Positions 26,730 through 33,921 of a stretch of 46,380 bases of DNA are shown piece after piece. Every line of letters begins with the position of its first letter. Position 1 is the stretch's first letter. Under the pieces are notes generated by a model, which worked only from the letters and a program-made list of their open reading frames with translations, was not told the DNA's origin and did no database searches. This DNA comes from Streptomyces hydrogenans (GTDB lineage Bacteria; Actinomycetota; Actinomycetes; Streptomycetales; Streptomycetaceae), in contig NZ_BNBS01000066.1 of the NCBI RefSeq assembly GCF_014656075.1, positions 1-46,380 on the forward strand, given 5' to 3'. Made by a program: the position numbers and the translations under genes.

Positions 26730-29315
26730 TCAGAACATGCTGAGCAGCTGGTCCACGGTGGGTTCCGCCGTGGGCCCGCCGTCGGGCAGGGCCAGTTCGA
26801 ACCAGACGGTCTTGCCGCGCGGGGTGCGCCGCGAGCCCCAGGACGCGGAGAGCAGCCCGACGAGCTGGAGGCCGCGGCCGCCCTCGTCGGTGTCCTTCGC
26901 GCGGCGTCGGCGCGGCTGCACCAGGCCGGCGTCCCAGACCTCGCAGACCAGGGTGCGGTCGCGCAGCAGCCGGAGCCGTATCTCGCCCTCGCCGTAGCGC
27001 AGCGCGTTGGTGACGAGTTCGCTGACGAGGAGTTCGACGGTGTCCACGAGGGCGTCCAGCCCCCAGGCGGAGAGCTGGGTGCGGGCCAGCTCGCGGGCGC
27101 GGCCGACGGAGCGGGGCTCGCGGGGCAGCCGCCAGTCCCCCACGGCCTCGGCGGGCAGTCCCTGGATACGGGCCATCAGGAGGGCGATGTCGTCCTCGCC
27201 GTGCCCGGTGTCGAGGGTGGTGAGCACCCGGTCGCAGACGTCCTCCAGGGGTCGGGCCCGGTCGGCGAGGGCCCGCTTGAAGGCGCTGAGTCCCTCGTCG
27301 AGGGGGTGGTCGCGGGATTCGACGAGGCCGTCGGTGTAGAGGGCGAGGAGGGAGCCCTCGGGGAGTTCGACCTCGACCTCCTCGAAGGGTTCGCCGCCGA
27401 CGCCCAGCGGCATCCCGGGGGGCACGTCGAGGAGCAGGGCCTCCTCGCCGGGCTCGACGAGGACGGGCGGGAGGTGGCCCGCGTTGGCGAAGGTGCAGCG
27501 TCTGGTCACCGGGTCGTAGACGGCGTAGACGCAGGTGGCGAGGTAGACCTCGGAGAGCTCGGGGCCGCGGTTCTTGTGCGCGCGGGACTGCTGGGCGCCG
27601 ATCGGGGCGCCGAGGCCGCGGGCGATCTCGTCGAGGTGGGAGAGGACCTCGGCGGGTTCGAGGTCGAGCTGGGCGAGGGTGCGGACGGCGGTGCGCAGTT
27701 CGCCCATGGCGACGGCGGCGCGCAGGCCGCGGCCCATGACGTCGCCGATGACGAGGGCGGTGCGGTGGCCGGGGAGTTCGATGACGTCGAACCAGTCGCC
27801 GCCGACCTCGGTGGCGTCGGTGCCGGGGAGGTAGCGACACGCGATGTCGAGTCCGGCGGCCTCGGGGTCGCCGGGCGGGAGCAGGCTGCGCTGGAGGATG
27901 AGGGCCCGCTCGTGCTCGCGCCGGTAGAGGCGGGCGTTGTCGATGCAGACGGCGGCACGGGCGGCGAGTTCCACCGCGAGGGCCCGGTCGCGGTCTCCGA
28001 AGGGCTCGCTGCCCTTGGTGCGGGAGAACTGCACGAGGCCGACGACGGTGTCGTGGGCGACCATCGGGACGGCGAGCGTGGACCGGACGAGGTCGCCCTC
28101 GCCGCCGGGCACGGTGCGGACCCGGCCGGTGCGCAGGGCGCCGGCGGTGGGCGAGTTGAAGGGGTAGCGGTGGACGGCGCCGACCTCGATGGGGACGGGT
28201 CCGCCGCCGTCGCCGGCCGGGCCGTGGCCCTCGTCGGTCCTGAGGGGGGTGTCGGAGACGGCGCTGGCGAAGGCGACCCGGCGCAGTTCGGCGCTGCCCG
28301 CGCCGTAGCCGACGTCGTGGGAGCTGCCCCAGCGGCCGGGCGGGGCCTCGTCGCCGGTGAGCAGGCCCTGGTAGAGGTCGACGGAGGCGAGGTCGCAGAA
28401 GCCGGGGACGGCGACGTCGAGGAGTTCGCGGGCGGTGGCCTCCAGGTCGAGGGAGTTCCCTATGCGGGCTCCGGCCTCGTTGAGGAGGGCGAGGTTGCGG
28501 CGGGCGCTGGCGGCCTCGCGGGCGGCGCTCTGCCGACGGGTGACGTCGATGCCGAGGCCGGCCACGCCGATCGGGCGGCCGGAGCCGCTGTGCACCCGGT
28601 AGAGGTTGATGGACCAGTGGCGGCGGATCCGGGCGCCGGGGGCGGCGCCGGTGATCCGGAGGTCGTTGACGGACTCCCCGGTGTCCAGCACCCGGCGCAG
28701 GGCGGTGGTCATCCGGTCGGCCTCGGGCTTGGCGAGGTAGTCGTGGACGCTCCGGCCGCGGTGGTCGTCGGCGTCGCCGCCGAAGACGGCCGCGAAGCGC
28801 TGGTTGGCGCGCTTGACCGTGAGGTCGGTGCCGAAGAGGAGGAACCCGAAGGGTGATTGGCCGAAAATCGCCTGGGAGGCGGCGAGGTCGGTCTCGATCC
28901 GGCGCAGCGCCCTGACGTCGACCACGATGCACAGCGCGGCCCGCTCGCCGGTCTCGGTCTCGCTCGGCATCACGTACATCTCGGCGATGCCGTGCGGCTG
29001 TTCCAGGCCGGGGGCCCCGGCCTGGCCGGGGATGCGGAACGGGACGAGGCCGGTCCATTCGCGCCCGTCGAGGACCTCCTTGACCTGCCGGTGGCCGCGA
29101 TCTCGCAGCTCGGCGGGCATGAACGCCTCGACGGGGTCCTTGCCCCTGGCCTCCTGGGCGTCCACGCCGAAGAGCTCCGCCGCCCGACGGCTCCACTGGT
29201 CGACGCGTCCGTCGGGCCCGAGGGAGAAGGAGGCTACCCGGATGTAGTCGTAGATCGAACCGGGCGGGCTGCTCTGCCACACGACGCCGCCCGTCGTCTC
29301 GGATATCTCGCTCAC
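26730..29315 (-). CDS. PAS-PAS-GAF-SpoIIE phosphatase with C-terminal RsbW-like ATPase domain
   Basis: An 861-residue signalling protein. PAS-like domains occupy about 25-130 and 145-260, GAF about 290-475, the PP2C/SpoIIE phosphatase about 490-695 and a HATPase_c domain about 715-845. The phosphatase metal ligands look intact (GGDWFDV, GDVMGRG, GEDDIALLM). The ATPase has an N-box ELVTNALRYG and G2 GGRGLQLV. Proteins like this dephosphorylate an anti-anti-sigma factor while the ATPase domain may phosphorylate it, in sigma-factor partner switching. No STAS antagonist or sigma factor gene is adjacent. The start is GTG with GGAGGGG about 9 nt upstream. It lies 144 bp downstream of the small RsbW-like gene, and the two share the ending GKTVWFELALP. 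Confidence 0.88.
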   Translation of the reverse strand: MSEISETTGGVVWQSSPPGSIYDYIRVASFSLGPDGRVDQWSRRAAELFGVDAQEARGKDPVEAFMPAELRDRGHRQVKEVLDGREWTGLVPFRIPGQAGAPGLEQPHGIAEMYVMPSETETGERAALCIVVDVRALRRIETDLAASQAIFGQSPFGFLLFGTDLTVKRANQRFAAVFGGDADDHRGRSVHDYLAKPEADRMTTALRRVLDTGESVNDLRITGAAPGARIRRHWSINLYRVHSGSGRPIGVAGLGIDVTRRQSAAREAASARRNLALLNEAGARIGNSLDLEATARELLDVAVPGFCDLASVDLYQGLLTGDEAPPGRWGSSHDVGYGAGSAELRRVAFASAVSDTPLRTDEGHGPAGDGGGPVPIEVGAVHRYPFNSPTAGALRTGRVRTVPGGEGDLVRSTLAVPMVAHDTVVGLVQFSRTKGSEPFGDRDRALAVELAARAAVCIDNARLYRREHERALILQRSLLPPGDPEAAGLDIACRYLPGTDATEVGGDWFDVIELPGHRTALVIGDVMGRGLRAAVAMGELRTAVRTLAQLDLEPAEVLSHLDEIARGLGAPIGAQQSRAHKNRGPELSEVYLATCVYAVYDPVTRRCTFANAGHLPPVLVEPGEEALLLDVPPGMPLGVGGEPFEEVEVELPEGSLLALYTDGLVESRDHPLDEGLSAFKRALADRARPLEDVCDRVLTTLDTGHGEDDIALLMARIQGLPAEAVGDWRLPREPRSVGRARELARTQLSAWGLDALVDTVELLVSELVTNALRYGEGEIRLRLLRDRTLVCEVWDAGLVQPRRRRAKDTDEGGRGLQLVGLLSASWGSRRTPRGKTVWFELALPDGGPTAEPTVDQLLSMF

Positions 29316-29352
29316 GCGACCGTCCCCTCCAGCTCACCGCACCGGACCGGCC

Positions 29353-29358
29353 ATACCC
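29353..29358 (-). promoter_or_regulatory. Possible SigB-type -10 (GGGTAT) upstream of the SpoIIE gene
   Basis: GGGTAT on the minus strand, 37 nt before the GTG. It matches the -10 of SigB-like stress sigma factors, but no GTTT-like -35 is at the right distance. Confidence 0.25.
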
Positions 29359-29459
29359 GCAGTATTCAGCACGGCGGGCACCGGCGGCACGACGTCCACG
29401 ATCACAGGGTGGTCTCGGTCGGCTCGTGACCCGCTCCGGTGATCGTCGTCCCTCTCTCT

Positions 29460-29882
29460 TTACTCACCAGGGAGAGCCAGCTCGAACCATACGGTTTTCC
29501 CGGTGCTGCCCTGGCGGGTCCCCCAGCGGCGTGCGGAACAGGCCACGAGACCGAGCCCGCGGCCCCCTTCGTCGTCGGGTCCCGCGGGCCGCTCGGTGGG
29601 CGGATCCGGAAGCGGATCGGAGACCTCCACCAGGAGCGCGGAGTGCCGGGGCGGGTCGGTGGCGGCGCCCTCGGCCCGCACGAGGCGCACGCCGATGGGC
29701 CCGGAGGCGTACCGCAGGGAGTTGGTGACCAGCTCGCTGACCAGCAGGACGGCGATGTCCCCCACGGCCGCGTCGATCTCCCAGGAGCGGAGCGTCTCGC
29801 GCACGGCGTGGCGAGCGGTGCGCACCGCGTCGGCCTCCGCCGGGAAGTTCCACTCGGCGCGGGCGCCGTCGGTGCCGATCAC
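29460..29882 (-). CDS. RsbW-like ATP-binding protein (putative anti-sigma factor kinase)
   Basis: A 140-residue single-domain HATPase_c protein of the GHKL superfamily. The N-box is LLVSELVTNSLRYA (about 46-59) and G2 is GGRGLGLV. The G1 box is degenerate (EVSDPLPDPP instead of DxGxG), which is common in the very numerous Streptomyces members. Members bind a sigma factor or phosphorylate a STAS protein. The C-terminal GKTVWFELALP also ends the ATPase domain of the SpoIIE protein encoded next, so the two ATPase domains are close relatives. Start GTG at 29882, with GGAAG about 9 nt upstream. Confidence 0.85.
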   Translation of the reverse strand: MIGTDGARAEWNFPAEADAVRTARHAVRETLRSWEIDAAVGDIAVLLVSELVTNSLRYASGPIGVRLVRAEGAATDPPRHSALLVEVSDPLPDPPTERPAGPDDEGGRGLGLVACSARRWGTRQGSTGKTVWFELALPGE

Positions 29883-29951
29883 ACGCGATCACTTCCCCAA
29901 GCACGGTTCAGCAGGAAGAGGATCACCCTCTCCCGAGGGACCAATGGGGAC

Positions 29952-29957
29952 ATACCC
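29952..29957 (-). promoter_or_regulatory. Possible SigB-type -10 (GGGTAT) upstream of the RsbW-like gene
   Basis: GGGTAT on the minus strand, 69 nt before the GTG at 29882. The best -35 candidate is GGAT 17 nt upstream, which is a poor match. Confidence 0.25.
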
Positions 29958-30043
29958 GGAATACGCCGCGAAATATCCACCCAGGGGGCGGCTACGGGCG
30001 CACGGTGGCACGAACGGCGTAGGGAGCCGGGTGCGCGCCGGGG

Positions 30044-30490
30044 TCAGGGGCGCGCGACGGGAAGCCTGCGCGCCGCCTCCGCGACCGCCGGGCGGTCCTG
30101 GTCGAGCCAGTCCACGGTGTCCAGTTCGTGGCGGGCGAGCCAGCGGAGCGCGTCGTGGTCCTCCAGCGGGCGGGGCTCGCCGGAGAGCAGCCGGGCGGTC
30201 CACACCTTCAGGACGTACCCGGGTTTGAGGGGCCATTCGCCGGGGATCCGCTCGCCGGGTTCGGCCTCGACGCCGAGCTCCTCGCGCAGTTCGCGGACGA
30301 GGGCGTCCTCGGGGCGCTCGCCGGGCTCGACCTTGCCGCCGGGCAGTTCCCAGCGGCCGGCGAGCTCCTCGGGGGCGCTGCGGCGGGCGGCGAGCAGTCG
30401 GCCGCCGTCGAGCAGGGCGGCCGCGACGACGACCACGGCACCGGTCCCGTGGCCGGGTCCGGTGCCGTGGTGCGGGGTGCTGTCGGTCAT
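30044..30490 (-). CDS. Nudix hydrolase, MutT-like
   Basis: A 148-residue pyrophosphohydrolase with a complete Nudix box (Gx5Ex7REUxEExGU), positions about 52-74: GKVEPGERPEDA followed by LVRELREELGV. Length and the WELPGGKVE context are typical of MutT/CTP-pyrophosphatase enzymes that remove oxidised or non-canonical (d)NTPs. The exact substrate cannot be read from the sequence. An internal His-rich stretch (HHGTGPGHGTG) follows the start. It sits 22 nt downstream of the small SPOR gene on the same strand and is probably cotranscribed with it. Confidence 0.88.
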   Translation of the reverse strand: MTDSTPHHGTGPGHGTGAVVVVAAALLDGGRLLAARRSAPEELAGRWELPGGKVEPGERPEDALVRELREELGVEAEPGERIPGEWPLKPGYVLKVWTARLLSGEPRPLEDHDALRWLARHELDTVDWLDQDRPAVAEAARRLPVARP

Positions 30491-30512
30491 GCCCGTGAGG
30501 GTAGCCGGGGCG

Positions 30513-30689
30513 TCAGGGGGTGGCGGCGACGCGCTCCACCCAGTAGAGCTGCTTGTGACCGCGCGCGTCGAGCGTGTCCGCGATCCGCTGGGCTTCGTCC
30601 TGGGTCGCGTACCGGCCCACCCGGTAGCGGTTGCCGTTGTCGTCCTGCCGTATGACGAGCCACGGATGGACGGGGCCGCTGTCGGTCAT
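30513..30689 (-). CDS. Small SPOR-domain-like protein, 58 residues
   Basis: A short gene starting with ATG at 30689, with GGAGGGAG 7 nt upstream, and ending in TGA at 30513. The translation begins MTDSGPVHPWLVIRQDDNGN and ends in a helix plus LYWVERVAATP. Its beta-alpha-beta pattern with YRVGRYATQDEAQRIADTL resembles half a SPOR repeat. SPOR domains bind denuded peptidoglycan, but this protein has no signal peptide or anchor, so it is presumably cytoplasmic and its role is unknown. I recall such tiny SPOR proteins as conserved in Streptomyces. It precedes the Nudix gene by 22 nt. Confidence 0.78.
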   Translation of the reverse strand: MTDSGPVHPWLVIRQDDNGNRYRVGRYATQDEAQRIADTLDARGHKQLYWVERVAATP

Positions 30690-30844
30690 CAGGCTTCTCC
30701 CTCCGCCGTGCCAGGCGTCACCAAGGATCTCCGGGAAACCGCAATCCGCATATGCCGGAGCTTACGCCTGACCTTCACACAGCGGATACGGGTTTTCACC
30801 AAGAGATACGGATCGGCCGGGAACCGACGCAAGGAGGCCGAAGG

Positions 30845-32590
30845 TCACATGCCGGGCGCCCTCCCGGGGACCGTCGGCACCGGCATGAGGACGGGTCCCG
30901 CGCCGAGGGCCGGCTCCTTGCGGCAGGCGTCGCCGCAGTCCGCGTCGAGCGAGCAGCACAGCGAGCAGACCGGGCCGGAGCGGACCGGGCAGTCGGCGAT
31001 GTCGGGCAGTTCGTACGCGGTCTCGCACTCGGCGCAGGTGTGGGTGGCCCGCTCGTCGGCGGGGGCGGCGCCGGGGCCGTTCACGGGGTTGGGGCGGGCC
31101 AGGTAGTAGCGGCCCTTCGTCGCCCAGGCGATCAGCGGGCAGAGCACCAGGGCCAGACCGGCGGCGATGAAGGTGGAGAACGCCTCGGCGTAGGCGCCGA
31201 AGAGGCCGAAGAAGGCGAGGATCGAGACGACGGAGGCGACGACCATGGCGCCGAAGCCGGCCGGGTTCACCGCGTACAGGTAGGCCCGCTTGAACTCGAT
31301 ATACGGCGGGGACCAGCCGGCCCGCTTGTTGATGACGAGGTCGGCGGCGACGGCGGTGATCCAGGCGATGCCGACGTTCGAGTAGAAGCCGAGCAGCTTG
31401 CCGAGCGCGGCGAACATGTTCATCTCCATCAGCGTCAGCGCGATGGCGAGGTTGAGGAAGATGTACCAGACCCGGCCGGGGTGCCGGTGGGTCATGCGGG
31501 AGAAGAAGTTCGACCAGGACAGCGAGCCGCTGTAGGCGTTGGTGACGTTGATCTTGATCTGGGAGACGATCACGAAGAGCGCGGCGGCGGGCAGCGCGAG
31601 ACCGCCGAGCCAGGGCTTGAGCGCCTCGATCTGCGGGGCGATCGGCTCCAGGGCGTGGGTCTTGCCGACCGCCTCCAGGGCGACGAAGGCGAGGAAGGCG
31701 CCGCCGAGCTGCTTGGCCGCGCCGATGATCACCCAGCCGGGTCCGGCGGCGAGCACGGCGAGGTTCCAGCGGCGCCGGTTGGCCTCGGTCTTCGCCGGCA
31801 TGAAGCGCAGGTAGTCGGCCTGCTCGCCGATCTGGGCGATGAGCGAGAGCGCCACGCCGGTGCCGAGCCCGAAGCCGATCCAGTCGAAGCCGGAGCCGGC
31901 GCCCTCGGTGCCGCCGAAGGAGGCGAAGGCGCCCCAGGCGTCCGGCGCCTCGAAGGCGAGGACCAGGAACGGCAGGACCATGCCGACGATCCATACGGGC
32001 TGGGTCCACGCCTGCACCTTGGCGAGCGCGCCCATCCCGCGGAAGACGATCGGGATGACGATGAGGGTGGTGACGAGGTAGCCCAGCTCGACCGGGAGGC
32101 CGACGGCCTGGTGCATGGCCTGCGCCATGATCGAGCCTTCGAGCGCGAAGAAGATGAAGGTGAAGGAGGCGTAGATGAGCGAGGTGAGGGTGGAGCCGAA
32201 GTAGCCGAAGCCGGCGCCCCGGGTGATGAGGTCCATGTCCAGGCCGTACTTCGCGCAGGCCCGGGCGATGGGGATGCCGGTGAGGAAGATGATCGTGGCG
32301 GCGGTGAGGATCGAGGCGAATCCGCTGGTGAAGCCGTACGCGAAGACGATCGAGGCGCCGATGGCGAAGTCGGCGAGGTAGGCGATGCCGCCGAGCGCGG
32401 TGCCGGCGACGGTCCCGGGCGACCAGCGCCGGAAGGAGTGCGGGGCGTAGCGCAGCGAGTAGTCCTCGCGGCTCTCGTCGGCGGCGAGCTTCGCGTAGCT
32501 GCGGCGGGGGGCGCGGGCGGGCGGCGCCCCCTCCGGCGCCGGGGCGGGCGGCTCCGGTTCCGTGGTGGGCGTGGTGACGGTCTCCGCCAT
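30845..32590 (-). CDS. NCS1 family nucleobase/cation symporter with C-terminal cysteine-rich extension
   Basis: A 581-residue permease of the cytosine/purine/allantoin/thiamine (NCS1) family. A Pro/Ala-rich cytoplasmic N-terminus (about 45 residues) precedes about 12 membrane helices between residues 55 and 500, including the family-typical GxGFGYFGS and SQIKINVTNAYSGSLSW segments. After the last helix an unusual 66-residue tail holds eight cysteines: C519-x2-C522-x11-C534-x7-C542-x2-C545-C546-x5-C552-x3-C556. This looks like a zinc or Fe-S binding module. The substrate is not determinable. ATG has AGGAG 5 nt upstream. A GntR/UTRA regulator gene lies upstream on the same strand, 377 bp away, and may control it. 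Confidence 0.85.
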   Translation of the reverse strand: MAETVTTPTTEPEPPAPAPEGAPPARAPRRSYAKLAADESREDYSLRYAPHSFRRWSPGTVAGTALGGIAYLADFAIGASIVFAYGFTSGFASILTAATIIFLTGIPIARACAKYGLDMDLITRGAGFGYFGSTLTSLIYASFTFIFFALEGSIMAQAMHQAVGLPVELGYLVTTLIVIPIVFRGMGALAKVQAWTQPVWIVGMVLPFLVLAFEAPDAWGAFASFGGTEGAGSGFDWIGFGLGTGVALSLIAQIGEQADYLRFMPAKTEANRRRWNLAVLAAGPGWVIIGAAKQLGGAFLAFVALEAVGKTHALEPIAPQIEALKPWLGGLALPAAALFVIVSQIKINVTNAYSGSLSWSNFFSRMTHRHPGRVWYIFLNLAIALTLMEMNMFAALGKLLGFYSNVGIAWITAVAADLVINKRAGWSPPYIEFKRAYLYAVNPAGFGAMVVASVVSILAFFGLFGAYAEAFSTFIAAGLALVLCPLIAWATKGRYYLARPNPVNGPGAAPADERATHTCAECETAYELPDIADCPVRSGPVCSLCCSLDADCGDACRKEPALGAGPVLMPVPTVPGRAPGM

Positions 32591-32681
32591 GGGGGCTCCT
32601 GTCGTCCGGCCGGGTCGCGGGTACGGAGCAGGAAGCTAGGAGCGGCGTGTGACGGGCCCCCGCCGCCCGGCATTGCCACCC

Positions 32682-32708
32682 GGTAACACCATCTGACGCC
32701 CCGTTAAC
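32682..32708. promoter_or_regulatory. Possible nitrogen-regulator (GlnR-like) site upstream of the NCS1 permease
   Basis: GTAAC, TGACG and TAACT recur with an 11-bp period on the plus strand, a loose match to the GlnR pattern GTnAC-n6-GAAAC. It lies about 95-120 nt before the permease ATG. An NCS1 nucleobase importer is a sensible nitrogen-control target, but the match is weak. Confidence 0.25.
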
Positions 32709-32850
32709 TCCACGTCACGGCCTCCGGACAACAGGTCCCGGACCCCGGACGGCCGGACGCCGCCCCGGGGCCCGCACGGGCCTCGGCGTCGGACACGGCG
32801 GGCCGTCCGGTGCGTGCGCCCGGCGCGCGGCCGGGGCACCCTCGGGCGGG

Positions 32851-32889
32851 GCCTCCCCTGCCCGAGCGAAGCCGAGAGCTCGGGGAAGG
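32851..32889 (-). repeat. Hairpin repeat (CCCGAGC...GCTCGGG) downstream of the GntR gene
   Basis: CCCGAGC (32861-32867) pairs with GCTCGGG (32878-32884) across GAAGCCGAGA, flanked by complementary CCCCT/AGGA-like ends. I recall very similar hairpins scattered between Streptomyces genes. It lies about 80 nt downstream of the GntR stop and may terminate its transcript. Confidence 0.5.
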
Positions 32890-32967
32890 AACTACTCGGG
32901 CGTTTCGGCCGTGCGGCGAGCGTCCGTGCCGGGCGGGCCGGACCCGGCGGGAACGGCCGGACAGGCG

Positions 32968-33720
32968 CTAGCGGACCGGCAGGTGGTAGGAGAGGCGGTA
33001 GCGGTCGGCGGGGACCACGACGTCGGCGGTCTCGACGGGGAGGCCGGAGGCGTAGAAGGTGCGCTCGACGACCATGACGACGTGGCCGGGGACGCCGCCG
33101 AGGACGAGCAGTTCCTCGGCGAGGCCGGGGCGGGCGCCGACCTCCTCCACCACGTTGTCCACGACGACGTCGATCGCGGCCATCCGCTCGACCACGCCGC
33201 AGCCGCCGAGCGGGCCCTCCTCGGGGAGCATCACGGGGGTGCGGCCGGTGACCGCGAGCGGTTCCCAGGAGGTGGCGACCATCATGGCCTCGCCGCCGTC
33301 CCGGTAGACGTACCGCGTGCGCATCACGCGGTCGCCGGGCTCGATGCCCAGGCGCGCGGCGATCTCCAGGCCCGCCTCCTCCTGCTCGCTGCGCGCGTCC
33401 CAGGTGCCGCGCGCGCCCTCGACGGCCTGCTCCTGCCGGAAGGGGGTGGCGCCGGTGGCGGGACGGTAGCCGGAGCGCGCGACGCGGCGGGGCACCGGCC
33501 GCTCCCGCACGTACGTCCCCGAGCCGGAGCGGCCCTCGACGAGCCCCTCGGCCATGAGCACCTTGCGGGCCTCCAGCGCGACGGTGTCCGACACCCCGTA
33601 CTCCTCGCGGATGCGTGCCTGCGAGGGGAGACGGGTATGCGGCGGGAGCGAGCCGTTCGCGATCTTCTCGCGCAGATCGCTCGCCACGCGCAAATAGGCG
33701 GGCTGCTCACCGAACGTCAC
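32968..33720 (-). CDS. GntR family transcriptional regulator (HutC/UTRA type)
   Basis: A 250-residue regulator. The winged helix (about 8-75) contains the recognition helix IREEYGVSDTVALEARKVLMAEGLV and wing GRSGSGTYV. A UTRA effector domain (about 95-245) follows, with the typical RTRYVYRDGGEAMMVATSWEPL and the C-terminal VERTFYASGLPVETADVVVPADRYRLSYHL. The effector is unknown; UTRA domains bind sugars, amino acids or related small molecules. The start is GTG at 33720 with GGGGAG 7 nt before. It is divergent from the chitinase gene and upstream of the NCS1 permease; either could be a target. Its sequence is not that of DasR as I remember it. Confidence 0.87.
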   Translation of the reverse strand: MTFGEQPAYLRVASDLREKIANGSLPPHTRLPSQARIREEYGVSDTVALEARKVLMAEGLVEGRSGSGTYVRERPVPRRVARSGYRPATGATPFRQEQAVEGARGTWDARSEQEEAGLEIAARLGIEPGDRVMRTRYVYRDGGEAMMVATSWEPLAVTGRTPVMLPEEGPLGGCGVVERMAAIDVVVDNVVEEVGARPGLAEELLVLGGVPGHVVMVVERTFYASGLPVETADVVVPADRYRLSYHLPVR

Positions 33721-33838
33721 TGGACACTCCCCTCAGGTTGACGGACAGCTACAGACTGACAACCGAATGTGGCCATCCGCAAGCATGGGCCAGAGTTTCA
33801 CCCGAAGTGATGAAGAGCGATCGACCCCGTCCGACCCC

Positions 33839-33868
33839 TTGACCCCTATTGGTCTGGACCAATAACTT
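33839..33868 (+). promoter_or_regulatory. Chitinase promoter with an embedded DasR operator (dre)
   Basis: TTGACC (33839-33844) and TAACTT (33863-33868) form a -35/-10 pair with an 18-nt spacer. The spacer is filled by ATTGGTCTGGACCAAT (33848-33863), with perfect 7-bp arms around TG. This matches the DasR site consensus TGGTCTAGACCA except at the centre. DasR represses chitinase genes and is released by phosphorylated amino sugars, so binding here would block RNA polymerase directly. Confidence 0.85.
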
Positions 33869-33921
33869 CCTGCTGCGCACGCCCTCGCACGCTCCATCCC
33901 GCCTCGCACAGGAACGAGCCC

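Larger units (their letters stand above)
32591..32967. other. 377-bp intergenic region between the permease and GntR genes
   Basis: No credible gene. It contains an imperfect repeat with TAAC/TTAAC elements at 32682-32708 in the permease upstream region, and a GC-rich hairpin repeat at 32851-32889 downstream of the GntR gene. One Arg-rich open frame on the minus strand has no ribosome binding site and was dismissed. Confidence 0.6.

Noticed and set aside
32591..32720. A TPP or purine riboswitch upstream of the NCS1 permease
   Set aside because: I looked for conserved riboswitch core sequences and found none; the leader seems short and GC-rich.
32636..32839. Small minus-strand gene between the permease and GntR genes
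   Set aside because: Arg-rich, no ribosome binding site, and it overlaps the permease promoter area.
32968..33720. The GntR regulator being DasR itself, since a DasR site lies next to it
   Set aside because: Its sequence differs from the DasR I remember in both the winged helix and the UTRA domain. DasR sites occur throughout the genome, so adjacency means little.
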